From contig OZ246966.1 in the NCBI GenBank assembly GCA_965232405.1, forward strand, positions 3,472,001-3,536,000: a stretch of 64,000 bases of DNA. Reading direction: 5' to 3'. This DNA comes from RCIO01 sp965232405 (GTDB lineage: Bacteria; Pseudomonadota; Alphaproteobacteria; Rhizobiales; Rhizobiaceae). This document shows positions 1 through 8,900 of the stretch, piece by piece (positions within the stretch are counted from its first letter, which is position 1; each line of letters begins with the position of its first letter). The notes beneath the pieces were generated by a model, which saw nothing but the letters and a program-made list of their open reading frames with translations, searched no databases and was not told the origin of the DNA. Made by a program: the position numbers and the translations under genes.

Positions 1-547
1 AAGAGACCATCGCCATCCCGGCCGCACGGCCGGCAGCCAGCACCTTTTCCTGACCGAGCTTCGGGTGATGCTCTACCTGGTTTGCCACGAGCGGGTGCTC
101 CGACAGCGCTGTCGCTTCGTTCAACAGTGTCGTCGGAAAGTTTGAGACGCCGATATGGCGGGTCAGGCCGTCATTGCGCGCTGCGTTCAGTGCGGCAATC
201 GTTTCGGCAAGTGGGATGGCCGGGTTCGGCCAGTGGATGAGAAGCAGATCGACATGGTCCAGCCCCAGGCGATCGAGGCTTCTCTCGGCCGACTGGCGCA
301 AATCGTCCGCGGCAAGGTCGGTCCACCATACCTTGGTCGTAACGAAAACCTCTTCGCGCGGGATCCCGGCCCGCGCGATGCCGCGGCCAACATCGCTTTC
401 GTTCTCGTACATCACGGCCGTGTCGATGTTGCGATAGCCGATGTCCAGCGCTGCCTGCACCAGCTCCGTGCACGCCGTGCCCTGCAAAGTCCATGTGCCA
501 AGGCCGAGGGCGGGGATTTTGGCGCCATTGGCGTCGATCGTGTGCAT
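1..547 (-). CDS. Aldo/keto reductase, N-terminal part (C-terminus outside window)
   Basis: NAD(P)H-dependent reductase of the 2,5-diketogluconate reductase type (AKR superfamily, TIM barrel, cytosolic). Read in reverse from the ATG at 547, 182 codons are present and the frame leaves the window. The start region carries ALGLGTWTLQG, followed by DTAVMYENE with the catalytic Asp and Tyr, TTKVWW with the Lys, and LLLIHWPNP with the His, so the tetrad is intact. IGVSNF is also present. The family is usually about 270 residues, so roughly a third is missing. The next gene is divergent, about 75 bases away. The substrate cannot be told from this sequence. Confidence 0.9.
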   Translation of the reverse strand, partial: MHTIDANGAKIPALGLGTWTLQGTACTELVQAALDIGYRNIDTAVMYENESDVGRGIARAGIPREEVFVTTKVWWTDLAADDLRQSAERSLDRLGLDHVDLLLIHWPNPAIPLAETIAALNAARNDGLTRHIGVSNFPTTLLNEATALSEHPLVANQVEHHPKLGQEKVLAAGRAAGMAMVS

Positions 548-622
548 GCGTGTTCTCCACTGTGCGGCCACGGTTTGCATTTCATGCTATCGCGTTGGAG
601 CCGATTCGAAACCGAGGACCTA

Positions 623-1615
623 ATGCACGGCACGGGGACTGGCAAATCGCGGCTGGAGCCGCTCGATCTGGCTCGCGGTGTGGCCCTGGTTGCCATGGCC
701 GTCTACCACTTCGCCTGGGACCTGGAATTCTTCGGCTATGCCCCGCCGGGGATGACGGCCGTGGGTGGCTGGAAGCTGTTTGCCCGCTCAATCGCCTCGT
801 CATTCCTGATCATCGTCGGCATCAGCCTTTACCTTGCTCATGCCCGCGGGTTTCATCTGCGCCCATTCTTGCGCAGGCTGGCGCTGGTCGCCGGTGCTGC
901 ATTGGCCATCTCGCTGGTGACCTGGTTTGCGGTGCCGGGCGGCTTCATCTTTTTCGGCATATTGCACCAGATCGCGCTGGCCTCCCTGCTGGGTCTCATC
1001 TTCCTGCGCTGGCCCTGGCCGCTGACATTGGTTCTTGCGGCAGCCGTGATTGCTGCGCCGTGGTATGCGCGCACAAGTGTCTTCGATGCACCTGTCTGGT
1101 GGTGGGTGGGCCTGTCCACGGCAGACCCGCCATCCAACGACTATGTGCCGCTGTTTCCCTGGTTTGGCGCCGTGCTAGTTGGCATTGCGCTGGCGCGGCT
1201 GGCAAGCGAGGCCGGTCTGGTTGAGCGCGCACGCATCGCGCTTGGAAGCTGGTCCGCGCCGCTGCAGTTCATCGGCCGCAACAGCCTCGTGGTCTATCTG
1301 CTGCACCAGCCGATCCTGATCGCCATCGTATGGTTGATGACGCTCATCGTCCCGCCGCCCGGTTTTCCCCAGGAAGTGCGGTTCGATGCTGCCTGCAACG
1401 CAAGCTGCCGCCAGACCCGCGATACGCTTTTCTGCGCCGAATATTGCGTCTGCGTGCTTGACCGCCTCGAGGCCGAAAACGGTCTGGACGCCGCCTTCTC
1501 AAGCGAGCAGGATGGCGAGCGAACGGCGATGCTGAACGACATTGCCGCAATGTGCACGTTCGACACCGAGGCCCGGTTGTCCAACGGCGCGGAGGAGGGG
1601 GCTGTCAGCGAATGA
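623..1615 (+). CDS. DUF1624 / heparan-alpha-glucosaminide N-acetyltransferase-like membrane protein with Cys-rich tail
   Basis: Polytopic inner-membrane protein of about 330 residues. The first part (LDLARGVALVAMAVYHF, then repeated hydrophobic segments and NSLVVYLLHQP) resembles the DUF1624/acyltransferase-3-like membrane fold, thought to move acyl groups across the membrane. From residue 254 it changes into a soluble tail with Cys at 258, 262, 271, 275, 277 and 311 (CNASC and FCAEYCVCV). The ATG at 623 has GAGGA four bases upstream. An in-frame ATG at 584 would add 13 residues. The frame stays open upstream to 155 only because it shadows the divergent reductase. The stop overlaps the next start as ATGA, suggesting translational coupling. 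The acyl donor and acceptor are unknown. Confidence 0.8.
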   Translation: MHGTGTGKSRLEPLDLARGVALVAMAVYHFAWDLEFFGYAPPGMTAVGGWKLFARSIASSFLIIVGISLYLAHARGFHLRPFLRRLALVAGAALAISLVTWFAVPGGFIFFGILHQIALASLLGLIFLRWPWPLTLVLAAAVIAAPWYARTSVFDAPVWWWVGLSTADPPSNDYVPLFPWFGAVLVGIALARLASEAGLVERARIALGSWSAPLQFIGRNSLVVYLLHQPILIAIVWLMTLIVPPPGFPQEVRFDAACNASCRQTRDTLFCAEYCVCVLDRLEAENGLDAAFSSEQDGERTAMLNDIAAMCTFDTEARLSNGAEEGAVSE

Positions 1616-2088
1616 GCGAAACGCACGCGCCGCCGAGCCGGTTTCCCTGGCCGCCTGTGATCTATCTGTCGGCCGTGGCGATCGCCATCATCGTCCAGTG
1701 GCTGTGGCCGCTGCCCTGGATCGGGTCGCCACTGTCAGACATTCTGTTCGCGCTGGGCTGGCTGATGGCTGCCGGAGCGGTGGCGATCGATGTGTCTGCA
1801 ATGCGCACAATGGCAAAGGCAAAGACCAACATCCTGCCGCACCGCGCGGCGGACCACCTTGTAACCAGCGGTCCCTTTGCAGTCAGCCGCAACCCGATCT
1901 ATCTCGGCAACACGACGCTGATGGTAGCGATCGGCTTCATTGCCGGCAGCCTGTGGTTCGTCATTCTGGCGCCGGTGGCAGCCATTCTGACCACCTGGCT
2001 GGCAATCAAGCCGGAAGAGCGGCATCTGTTCGAGCGCTTCGGCAAGCGCTATCGCGACTACCAGAAAAAGGTGAGGCGCTGGATCTAG
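1612..2088 (+). CDS. Isoprenylcysteine carboxylmethyltransferase (ICMT/PEMT)-like membrane methyltransferase
   Basis: A 158-residue integral-membrane protein of the ICMT/phospholipid methyltransferase group, which uses S-adenosylmethionine near the membrane surface. Hydrophobic segments lie near residues 15-33, 43-62 and 100-130. Diagnostic motifs are SGPFAVSRNPIYLG in the middle and a C-terminal EERHLFERFGKRYRDYQ block ending in RWI. The ATG overlaps the TGA of the preceding acyltransferase-like gene by four bases, so the two are very likely co-translated. Bacterial members have varied or unknown substrates and a prenylated-protein role should not be assumed. A lipid or small-molecule target is equally possible. 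Confidence 0.85.
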   Translation: MSETHAPPSRFPWPPVIYLSAVAIAIIVQWLWPLPWIGSPLSDILFALGWLMAAGAVAIDVSAMRTMAKAKTNILPHRAADHLVTSGPFAVSRNPIYLGNTTLMVAIGFIAGSLWFVILAPVAAILTTWLAIKPEERHLFERFGKRYRDYQKKVRRWI

Positions 2089-2106
2089 CGCGTCAGGCCG
2101 GCGGCT

Positions 2107-2535
2107 TCAGGTTGTAACGCCCAGTTCCGCGAGCCGTTCCACGCAGGCTTCCTCGGCATTGTCGAGTTCGTCGATCGTCTCTTCCAGATCGCGGCGCTTC
2201 TGGCGCAGCAATTCGCGCTTTTCGGCAATGCGCGCGATCATCAGCTGAAGCTGGCCCACTTCGCCGGGCGGCTCGCGGTAGATCTGGATGATCTCGCGGA
2301 TCTCGTTGATGGAAAATCCGAGCCGGCGCCCGCGGATGATCTGGCGCACCAGATGCCGGTCTGACGGGCGGAACAGACGCGTGCGCCCGCGCCGCATCGG
2401 ATGGATGAGACCTTCATCCTCATAAAAGCGCAGCGTTCGCGTCGAAATGCCGAATTCGCGGGTCAGTTCCGTGATGGAATAATATTCGCGCAACAGGTTT
2501 CCATCCACTCGATTCCGGGAACGGATGTGTGGCAT
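2107..2535 (-). CDS. MerR family transcriptional regulator
   Basis: A 142-residue DNA-binding regulator. The winged helix-turn-helix is clear (YYSITELTREFGISTRTLRF, then YEDEGLIHPMRRGRTRLF), followed by the family's LVRQIIRGRRLGFSINEIRE region and a long C-terminal coiled coil rich in Arg and Glu for dimerisation. No Cys cluster typical of metal-sensing MerR proteins is visible, so the ligand is unknown. The start chosen is the ATG at 2535 (MPHIRS). The frame is open further upstream but that stretch overlaps the recA promoter and start. It is convergent with the ICMT-like gene and divergent from recA. Confidence 0.85.
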   Translation of the reverse strand: MPHIRSRNRVDGNLLREYYSITELTREFGISTRTLRFYEDEGLIHPMRRGRTRLFRPSDRHLVRQIIRGRRLGFSINEIREIIQIYREPPGEVGQLQLMIARIAEKRELLRQKRRDLEETIDELDNAEEACVERLAELGVTT

Positions 2536-2839
2536 GGCGTTTACGTAAAAGTCAAATAATCGACCGCATGCCGGGACGCGGGGGAACGCCTTGCTTTTCC
2601 TTGTATCGACCCGAATCTGGTGCCGGGCGAGGTCCGCAGTATTTGCGTGCACACTCCAACCGACGGCGTTTAAGACCGCCCGATTCCGGAACGCCGTTTC
2701 GCGGAACGTAGAATGAACATGCCAAATAATGTATAAAAAGCAACTGGTTGCTCCTCTTGCAAAATCGGAACAAAAAGTGTACAAAAAAATGAAGGGTACC
2801 GGATAGTCCGGTCTTCGATGATGACCAAGGGGTGATATG
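2536..2839. other. Divergent intergenic region between the MerR gene and recA
   Basis: About 300 bases with no convincing gene. It must hold the start signals for both flanking genes. The recA-proximal half is AT-rich compared with its surroundings (2715-2800) and contains the promoter/SOS-type element listed separately. The recA ribosome-binding site is AAGGGG at about 2827-2832. I could not identify a clear promoter for the MerR gene in the distal half. Confidence 0.6.
2757..2785 (+). promoter_or_regulatory. Candidate recA promoter with embedded LexA (SOS) box
   Basis: A -35-like TTGCAA at 2757-2762 is followed by a 17-base spacer and a -10-like TACAAA at 2780-2785. GAAC-N7-GTAC at 2768-2782 lies inside the spacer and overlaps the -10. 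The LexA box of alphaproteobacteria is the direct repeat GTTC-N7-GTTC (GAAC-N7-GAAC on the other strand), so this copy has one mismatch in the second half. The position would let LexA block RNA polymerase. This is inference from sequence and spacing. Confidence 0.6.
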
Positions 2840-3934
2840 ATGGCGCAGAACTCGTTGCGGCTCGTAGAGGAAAGTTCAGTGGACAAATCAAAGGCTCTGG
2901 ACGCGGCGCTGTCGCAGATTGAGCGCGCCTTCGGCAAGGGCTCCATCATGCGCCTCGGCGCCAATGAGCAGGTGGTCGAGATCGAGACCGTGCCGACCGG
3001 CTCGCTGGGCCTCGACATCGCACTCGGCGTGGGCGGTCTGCCCAAGGGCCGCATTATCGAGATTTACGGGCCGGAAAGTTCGGGCAAGACGACGCTGGCG
3101 CTGCACACGGTGGCCGAGGCCCAGCGCAAGGGCGGCATTTGCGCCTTCGTCGATGCTGAGCACGCGCTTGACCCTGTCTATGCGCGCAAGCTGGGCGTCG
3201 ATCTGGAAAACCTGCTTATCTCCCAGCCTGACACTGGGGAGCAGGCGCTGGAGATTTGCGACACGCTGGTGCGTTCGGGTGCAATCGATGTTCTGGTCGT
3301 CGATTCTGTGGCGGCATTGACGCCGCGCGCCGAGATCGAGGGCGAGATGGGCGACAGCCTGCCCGGCCTTCAGGCTAGACTGATGAGCCAGGCGCTGCGC
3401 AAGCTTACCGCTTCGATTTCGCGCTCCAACACCATGGTCGTCTTCATCAACCAGATCCGCATGAAGATCGGCGTCATGTTCGGTTCGCCGGAAACCACAA
3501 CCGGTGGCAACGCGCTCAAATTCTATTCCTCCGTCAGGCTCGACATCCGCCGCATCGGCGCGGTGAAGGACCGTGATGAGGTTGTCGGCAACCAGACCCG
3601 CGTCAAGGTGGTGAAGAACAAGCTTGCCCCGCCTTTCAAGCAGGTCGAGTTCGACATCATGTATGGCGAGGGCGTTTCCAAGACCGGCGAGCTGATCGAT
3701 CTCGGCGTCAAGGCAGGCGTGGTCGAGAAGTCCGGTTCCTGGTTTTCCTACAATTCGCAACGCATCGGGCAGGGGCGTGAGAACGCCAAGCAGTTCCTGC
3801 GCGACAACCCCGAGATGGCCGACGAGATTGAATTGGCGCTACGCCAGAATGCCGGTCTGATCGCCGAGCGGTTTCTTGAGGAAGGCGGTCCCGACGAAGA
3901 TCTGGAGGCTGGCGGCGAAACCGCCGAAATGTAG
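2840..3934 (+). CDS. recA: Recombinase RecA
   Basis: ATP-dependent strand-exchange protein and co-protease for LexA self-cleavage, cytosolic. 364 residues from the second ATG (MAQNSLRL). An ATG immediately before it (2837) would add one Met, and both sit behind the AAGGGG site. Walker A GPESSGKTT is near residue 70, followed by the conserved FVDAEHALDP, VDSVAALTPRAEIEGEMGD and FINQIRMKIGVMFGSPETTTGGNALKFY blocks. The length is normal for rhizobial RecA. An SOS-type element lies in the promoter and a strong terminator follows the stop, so it is probably monocistronic. Confidence 0.98.
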   Translation: MAQNSLRLVEESSVDKSKALDAALSQIERAFGKGSIMRLGANEQVVEIETVPTGSLGLDIALGVGGLPKGRIIEIYGPESSGKTTLALHTVAEAQRKGGICAFVDAEHALDPVYARKLGVDLENLLISQPDTGEQALEICDTLVRSGAIDVLVVDSVAALTPRAEIEGEMGDSLPGLQARLMSQALRKLTASISRSNTMVVFINQIRMKIGVMFGSPETTTGGNALKFYSSVRLDIRRIGAVKDRDEVVGNQTRVKVVKNKLAPPFKQVEFDIMYGEGVSKTGELIDLGVKAGVVEKSGSWFSYNSQRIGQGRENAKQFLRDNPEMADEIELALRQNAGLIAERFLEEGGPDEDLEAGGETAEM

Positions 3935-3957
3935 CCTTCAAACCATTCCCGAACAGG

Positions 3958-3992
3958 CGCCGCCGGCTCATTGCCGGCGGCGTTTTGCATTT
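3958..3992 (+). terminator. Rho-independent terminator of recA
   Basis: A ten-base GC-rich stem, CGCCGCCGGC at 3958-3967, pairs with GCCGGCGGCG at 3973-3982 around a five-base loop and is followed by TTTTGCATTT. It lies 23 bases after the recA stop, which fits intrinsic termination before alaS. Confidence 0.85.
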
Positions 3993-4076
3993 CTGGACAG
4001 GCGATTGGGCGAACGTTAAAAGGCGCAGTTTCTGTATCGCTGCAAATGTGCGGCGGTTCCTCGCAAAGGTATGGGC

Positions 4077-6743
4077 ATGAGCGGCGTAAACGGCATCCGG
4101 TCGGCATTTCTCGACTATTTCGGCAGCCACGGTCACGAGATCGTCGCGTCCAGCCCTCTTGTGCCACGCAACGACCCGACGCTGATGTTCGTCAATGCGG
4201 GAATGGTGCAGTTCAAGAACGTCTTCACCGGGCTGGAAAAGCGCGATTATTCACGCGCCGTGACGGCGCAGAAATGTGTGCGTGCCGGCGGCAAGCACAA
4301 CGACCTCGACAATGTCGGCTACACCGCGCGCCACCACACCTTCTTCGAGATGCTCGGCAATTTTTCCTTCGGCGACTATTTCAAGGACGTCGCGATCGAG
4401 CTTGCCTGGAACCTTATCACCAAGGAGTTCGGGCTGCCGGCCGACAAGCTGCTGGTCACGGTCTACCATACTGACGACGACGCGGCGGCCTTCTGGAAGA
4501 AGATCGCCGGACTTCCCGACGAGCGGATTATCCGTATCCCGACCCATGACAATTTCTGGGCAATGGGCGACACCGGGCCATGCGGTCCGTGTTCGGAAAT
4601 TTTCTATGATCACGGCGAGGACATTCCCGGCGGGCCGCCCGGCAGTCCTGACGAGGATGGCGACCGGTTCATCGAGATCTGGAATCTCGTCTTCATGCAG
4701 TTCGAGCAGGTCACGACCGAGGAGCGTATCGATCTTCCGCGTCCGTCAATCGACACCGGCATGGGGCTCGAACGTATCGCTGCGGTCATGCAGGGTAAGC
4801 ATGACAACTACGACATCGACCTATTCGAGGCGCTGATTGACGCTTCGCAGGAGGCGACAGGCGTCAAGGCCGATGGTGCGAACCGCGCCAGCCACCGCGT
4901 GATTGCGGATCATCTGCGTGCGTCGAGCTTCCTGATCGCCGATGGTGTGCTGCCTTCCAATGAGGGCAGGGGTTACGTGCTTCGGCGCATCATGCGCCGC
5001 GCCATGCGCCACGCGCAGCTTCTGGGCGCTTCGGACCCTCTGATGTGGCGCCTCGTGCCGGCGCTCGTTCAGGAGATGGGGCAGGCTTATCCCGAATTGG
5101 TGCGCGGCCAGGCCCTGATCACCGAAACGCTGCAGCTCGAGGAGACGCGCTTCCGCAAGACGCTGGCGCGCGGACTTGGACTTCTGGAAGACGCAACGAC
5201 GTCTTTCAGCAAGGGCGACATGCTCGACGGCGAGACAGCCTTCAAGCTCTACGACACCTATGGTTTCCCGCTCGATCTGACCCAGGATGCGCTGCGCCAG
5301 CGTGGCATCGGTGTCGATCTGGCTGGCTTCACCGACGCGATGGAACGCCAGAAGGCCGAGGCCCGTGCAAGCTGGGCCGGTTCCGGCGAAGCGGCCACCG
5401 AGACGATCTGGTTCCAATTGCGAGACAAGCTCGGTGCAACGGAATTTCTGGGTTACGGCACTGAAACCGCCGAGGGCGTGGTTCAGGCAATCGTGCGCGA
5501 CGGCGAGGAAGTGCAGTCGGCGAGCGAAGGTGACACGATTGCGCTCGTCGTCAACCAGACGCCGTTTTATGGCGAGTCCGGCGGTCAGGTAGGCGACACC
5601 GGCATGATCCGCGGCGAAGGTTTTGAAATTGCCGTGACCGACACGCAGAAGAAGGGCGACGGCCTGTTTGTCCATCTGGGTTCGGTCAAGTCCGGCACGG
5701 TCGAACCCGGCGCCGCGGCGGAACTGGAGGTTGACCACAGCCGCCGTTCGCGCGTCCGCGCAAACCACTCCGCGACCCACCTTCTGCATGAGGCGCTGCG
5801 TGAGGTCCTGGGCGACCATGTCGCGCAGAAAGGTTCGCTCGTCGCCCCGGACAGGCTGCGGTTCGACTTTTCGCATCCCAAGCCGATCGGCGATGAGGAA
5901 CTGGCCCGCATCGAGGAATTTGCCAACGAGATCGTCATCCAGAACAGCCCGGTTTCCACCCGGCTTATGGCTGTCGATGACGCGATTGAGTCCGGCGCGA
6001 TGGCGCTGTTTGGCGAGAAATATGGTGACGAGGTGCGCGTGGTTTCCATGGGCACTGCGCTGCACGGCGACAAGGCCGGCAGGCCCTACTCGGTCGAATT
6101 GTGCGGCGGCACGCATGTCAACGCCACTGGCGACATCGGTCTTGTCCGCGTTGTTTCGGAAGGCGCTGTCTCGTCGGGTGTTCGCCGGCTCGAGGCGCTG
6201 ACCGGAGCTGCCGCGCGCGGTTATTTGGACGAGCAGGACAGGCGGTTGAAGCAGGTCGCGTCGGCGCTCAAGGTTGCGCCGCAGGACGCGGTGGCGCGGC
6301 TGGAAACGGTGCTGGAAGAGCGCCGCAAGATGGAACGCGAACTGGCCGAAGCGCGCAGGCAACTGGCGCTCGGCGGCGGTTCTGGCCCGGCGGGTGGCGC
6401 TTCGGAGAAGGAAGAGGTCGGCGGCGTCGGCTTCCTCGGCAAGGTTGTGGCCGGGGTCGCGCCGAAGGACCTCAAGTCGCTGGCCGATGAAGGCAAGAAA
6501 TCGCTCGGCAGCGGCGTGGTGGTGTTCGTTGGCACGTCGGACGACGGCAAGGCCAGCGTCGTCGTGGGCGTCACCGATGACCTGACGCAGCGTTTCAGCG
6601 CTGTCGATCTGGTCCGCAAGGCCTCCGAGGCACTGGGCGGCAAAGGCGGCGGTGGCCGGCCGGACATGGCGCAGGCTGGCGGCCCCGACGCCACGAAGGC
6701 ACAGGATGCCGTCGCGGCGGTTAGGCAAGCGCTGGCCGGCTAG
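4077..6743 (+). CDS. alaS: Alanyl-tRNA synthetase
   Basis: Charges tRNA-Ala with alanine in the cytosol. About 888 residues, the normal full length. The class II catalytic core is at the N-terminus (TRSAF-like entry, RHHTFFEMLGNFSFGDYF, MGDTGPCGPCSEI). The editing/zinc domain has HSATHLLH and CGGTHV, and the C-terminal DHHA1-type region is Gly-rich. The ATG at 4077 is preferred because AAAGG at 4065-4069 stands seven bases before it. The ATG at 4071 would sit only one base from that site. A very long antisense frame on the other strand is a codon-bias shadow. Confidence 0.97.
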   Translation: MSGVNGIRSAFLDYFGSHGHEIVASSPLVPRNDPTLMFVNAGMVQFKNVFTGLEKRDYSRAVTAQKCVRAGGKHNDLDNVGYTARHHTFFEMLGNFSFGDYFKDVAIELAWNLITKEFGLPADKLLVTVYHTDDDAAAFWKKIAGLPDERIIRIPTHDNFWAMGDTGPCGPCSEIFYDHGEDIPGGPPGSPDEDGDRFIEIWNLVFMQFEQVTTEERIDLPRPSIDTGMGLERIAAVMQGKHDNYDIDLFEALIDASQEATGVKADGANRASHRVIADHLRASSFLIADGVLPSNEGRGYVLRRIMRRAMRHAQLLGASDPLMWRLVPALVQEMGQAYPELVRGQALITETLQLEETRFRKTLARGLGLLEDATTSFSKGDMLDGETAFKLYDTYGFPLDLTQDALRQRGIGVDLAGFTDAMERQKAEARASWAGSGEAATETIWFQLRDKLGATEFLGYGTETAEGVVQAIVRDGEEVQSASEGDTIALVVNQTPFYGESGGQVGDTGMIRGEGFEIAVTDTQKKGDGLFVHLGSVKSGTVEPGAAAELEVDHSRRSRVRANHSATHLLHEALREVLGDHVAQKGSLVAPDRLRFDFSHPKPIGDEELARIEEFANEIVIQNSPVSTRLMAVDDAIESGAMALFGEKYGDEVRVVSMGTALHGDKAGRPYSVELCGGTHVNATGDIGLVRVVSEGAVSSGVRRLEALTGAAARGYLDEQDRRLKQVASALKVAPQDAVARLETVLEERRKMERELAEARRQLALGGGSGPAGGASEKEEVGGVGFLGKVVAGVAPKDLKSLADEGKKSLGSGVVVFVGTSDDGKASVVVGVTDDLTQRFSAVDLVRKASEALGGKGGGGRPDMAQAGGPDATKAQDAVAAVRQALAG

Positions 6744-6748
6744 CTCGA

Positions 6749-8179
6749 TCAGTCGCCGCTTGGCAGGGGCACGTTTCGCCTGTCGCGCACGAAGTTCAGT
6801 GCGGCGAACAGGCCGATGGCCGCAAAGGGCAGGCAGGCAACCACGATCCAGAAGCCGACATTGCGGGCGGTTGTTACGCTGATCCCGTCTTCGAACCCGG
6901 CTGCATTGGCCACGATGCCGATCGAGGCAGCGCCGATTGCGTAGCCCAGCCGGTGCAGCGTCGGTATCGCGCTTGCCACCCGGTTGTGCTCCGCAGGCGG
7001 GGCAAGCCGGGTTGCCCGCCGAAGTACGAATGTCCACGCAGCGCCAAAGCCTGCTCCCTGCATGATCGAGAGCGCGATAATCAGCCAGACTGGCCCTTCC
7101 GGCAGGGCGTGAACAAGGCCCACCACTGATAGGGCAATCACCGTCAGGCCCGCCAAGATCATCGTCCGGTCCCAGCGCTCGGGAATGCCGGCAATCAAAA
7201 CGGCAGCGACCGACCAGCCGATCGATTCCAGCGCGATCACGTATCCCGCCTCTAGTGGCGTCAGGCCGTGCAGCGTCACCATGATCACCGGGCCATAGGT
7301 GCCGAGCGCGATGGTGGCAATGGCGAAGCACATGATCATCACCAGCGGTGCGCCCAGCGTCGCAAAAGGGTCGAACGGTCGCGGCGGCAACATGCGGCCT
7401 TCACCCGCCAGGCCGTCGCGGCGCGCAAACCAGCCGAGACAGGCAGCACCCGCGGCGATTAGCGCGAGCGAGAGCGGCAATGACTTGGCGAGTCCGGCAG
7501 CGGCGATTGCCGTCACACCGCCGGCGAGCAGCGCCAGGCGCGCGGCGGGAAAGCGCGGCGGCGCGTCTGCGCTGTCGGGAGCGAGGTCGATCGCGCGGGC
7601 CCGCCATAACCACAGGCCAAGCAGACCCGCCTGTGCAGCGAACGCCCAGAATGCCCAGCGCCACAATCCGGCCCCGGCAAACAGCCCGCCGACCAGCGGT
7701 CCGACGAATGCCGACATGCCCCAGAGTGCAGAGACCGCCGCCATGACACGCGGCATCAATGCGGGATCGAACAGCCGCGCAACGGCAATAAAGGAAAGCG
7801 CCATCAGCCCGCCGCCGCCCAGGCCCTGCAGGATGCGCCCGCCAAGCATCACCGGCATGGTCGGCGCCAGCGCACTGATTGCGCAGCCTGCGAGATAGAG
7901 CAGGGCGGCGACGCTCATCGCCTGCCGCAGACCGGTGTGACGCAACAGGTGGGCGCCGGACGCACCGGCCATGATCGAGCCGATTTCGTAAAGAGCGAAA
8001 TTCCAGCCGATGAGCCGCGCACCACCTATGTCCGCCACGATGGCCGGGATCATCGTGGCAACCAGCAGCGAGTCGGCTGCATGCAGCCACACGCCCAAAG
8101 AAACGACGGCCAGTTTCGTCGCGTTGCCGCCGCTCGCCAGCACGCGCCAGCCGGCTTCCTGATTGGAAAGGTCGGTCAC
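6749..8179 (-). CDS. MFS transporter
   Basis: A 476-residue major facilitator with 12 to 14 predicted membrane helices, probably a proton-driven exporter in the inner membrane. After a short cytoplasmic N-terminus, the first helix runs through LAVVSLGVWLHAADSLLVATMIPAIV. GGRILQGLGGGGLMALSFIAV resembles the antiporter motif C region seen in drug:H+ antiporters. It ends in a basic tail, FVRDRRNVPL. Convergent with alaS with only a few bases between the stops and no visible terminator. The substrate is not predictable. Confidence 0.88.
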   Translation of the reverse strand: MTDLSNQEAGWRVLASGGNATKLAVVSLGVWLHAADSLLVATMIPAIVADIGGARLIGWNFALYEIGSIMAGASGAHLLRHTGLRQAMSVAALLYLAGCAISALAPTMPVMLGGRILQGLGGGGLMALSFIAVARLFDPALMPRVMAAVSALWGMSAFVGPLVGGLFAGAGLWRWAFWAFAAQAGLLGLWLWRARAIDLAPDSADAPPRFPAARLALLAGGVTAIAAAGLAKSLPLSLALIAAGAACLGWFARRDGLAGEGRMLPPRPFDPFATLGAPLVMIMCFAIATIALGTYGPVIMVTLHGLTPLEAGYVIALESIGWSVAAVLIAGIPERWDRTMILAGLTVIALSVVGLVHALPEGPVWLIIALSIMQGAGFGAAWTFVLRRATRLAPPAEHNRVASAIPTLHRLGYAIGAASIGIVANAAGFEDGISVTTARNVGFWIVVACLPFAAIGLFAALNFVRDRRNVPLPSGD

Positions 8180-8250
8180 ATTCCGCCCTTGGCAGTTTCA
8201 CCCCGCAATGTCGAGGGACACGGGGCGAAGGTCAGGTGGGACAGGGCATG

Positions 8251-8892
8251 TCAGGAGGAAGGTTGTGTTGCCTCGAAACTTGCCAGCAACTGCACGTTAT
8301 CCCACCAGGCGCCAATCGAGGGATGCTCCGCCATGAGCGCGTGACCCTCCGGGGCCTTGAGGAAATAGTCGAACATGGGGCCGGCGTGGAGATCGGCGAG
8401 TGTCCGCTGGTCGCCGAGCAGCCAGGGGCCATCGCGTTTCAGGGCCGCAAGCGAGGACAGGCATGTCGCTGCTTTTCCAACCGATCCCGCAACCAGCGTT
8501 TCGTCGGTTGTCCCGCCGTTCTTCGGTTTCGCGACGCGTTCGACATAGATGCCCCAAACCATCGGGCGATAGGCATAGGCGTCCAGAATGCCGATGATCT
8601 GGTTCATGACCGCCCGGTCAGCCGCGTCGGCGGGCTGCAATGTGGGGCCGTCGAACGCTTCGTCGACATAGCGGGTAATCGCCGCAGTCTCGAAAAGGCG
8701 AACCGCGCCGTGATCGAAAGCTGGAATGCGCCGGAAAGGATGGCGTTCCAGATACCAGTCCGGAACACCGTCCTCGCCGAAAATGTCGACCGGAACGAGT
8801 TCGTGGTCGACCGTCTTTTCGATAAGCGCTAGCCGCGCTATTCGGACATAGACGCTGTAGTCTGCTCCGAACAGGCGCGGCTTGTCGCCCAT
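8251..8892 (-). CDS. Glutathione S-transferase family protein
   Basis: 213 residues with an N-terminal thioredoxin-like domain (RLFGADYSVYVRIARLALIE, then ERHPFRRIPAFDHGAVRLFETAAITRYVDE, the usual cis-Pro and Ser-binding regions; the Ser is replaced by Thr/Ala here) and an all-helical C-terminal domain with LADLHAGPMFDYF. Expected to conjugate or reduce small electrophiles with glutathione in the cytosol. It lies just downstream of icd on the same strand with eight bases between, so they are probably co-transcribed. Subclass and substrate are unclear. Confidence 0.87.
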   Translation of the reverse strand: MGDKPRLFGADYSVYVRIARLALIEKTVDHELVPVDIFGEDGVPDWYLERHPFRRIPAFDHGAVRLFETAAITRYVDEAFDGPTLQPADAADRAVMNQIIGILDAYAYRPMVWGIYVERVAKPKNGGTTDETLVAGSVGKAATCLSSLAALKRDGPWLLGDQRTLADLHAGPMFDYFLKAPEGHALMAEHPSIGAWWDNVQLLASFEATQPSS

Positions 8893-8900
8893 TCGGATCG

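Noticed and set aside
155..622. N-terminal extension of the DUF1624 frame
   Set aside because: This stretch is the antisense of the aldo/keto reductase and has no hydrophobic or family-like content; the real start is near 623.
4821..7331. 836-residue minus-strand open frame across alaS and the MFS gene
   Set aside because: It lies opposite alaS, whose motifs are intact, and has no recognisable domain; long antisense frames are common in high-GC DNA.
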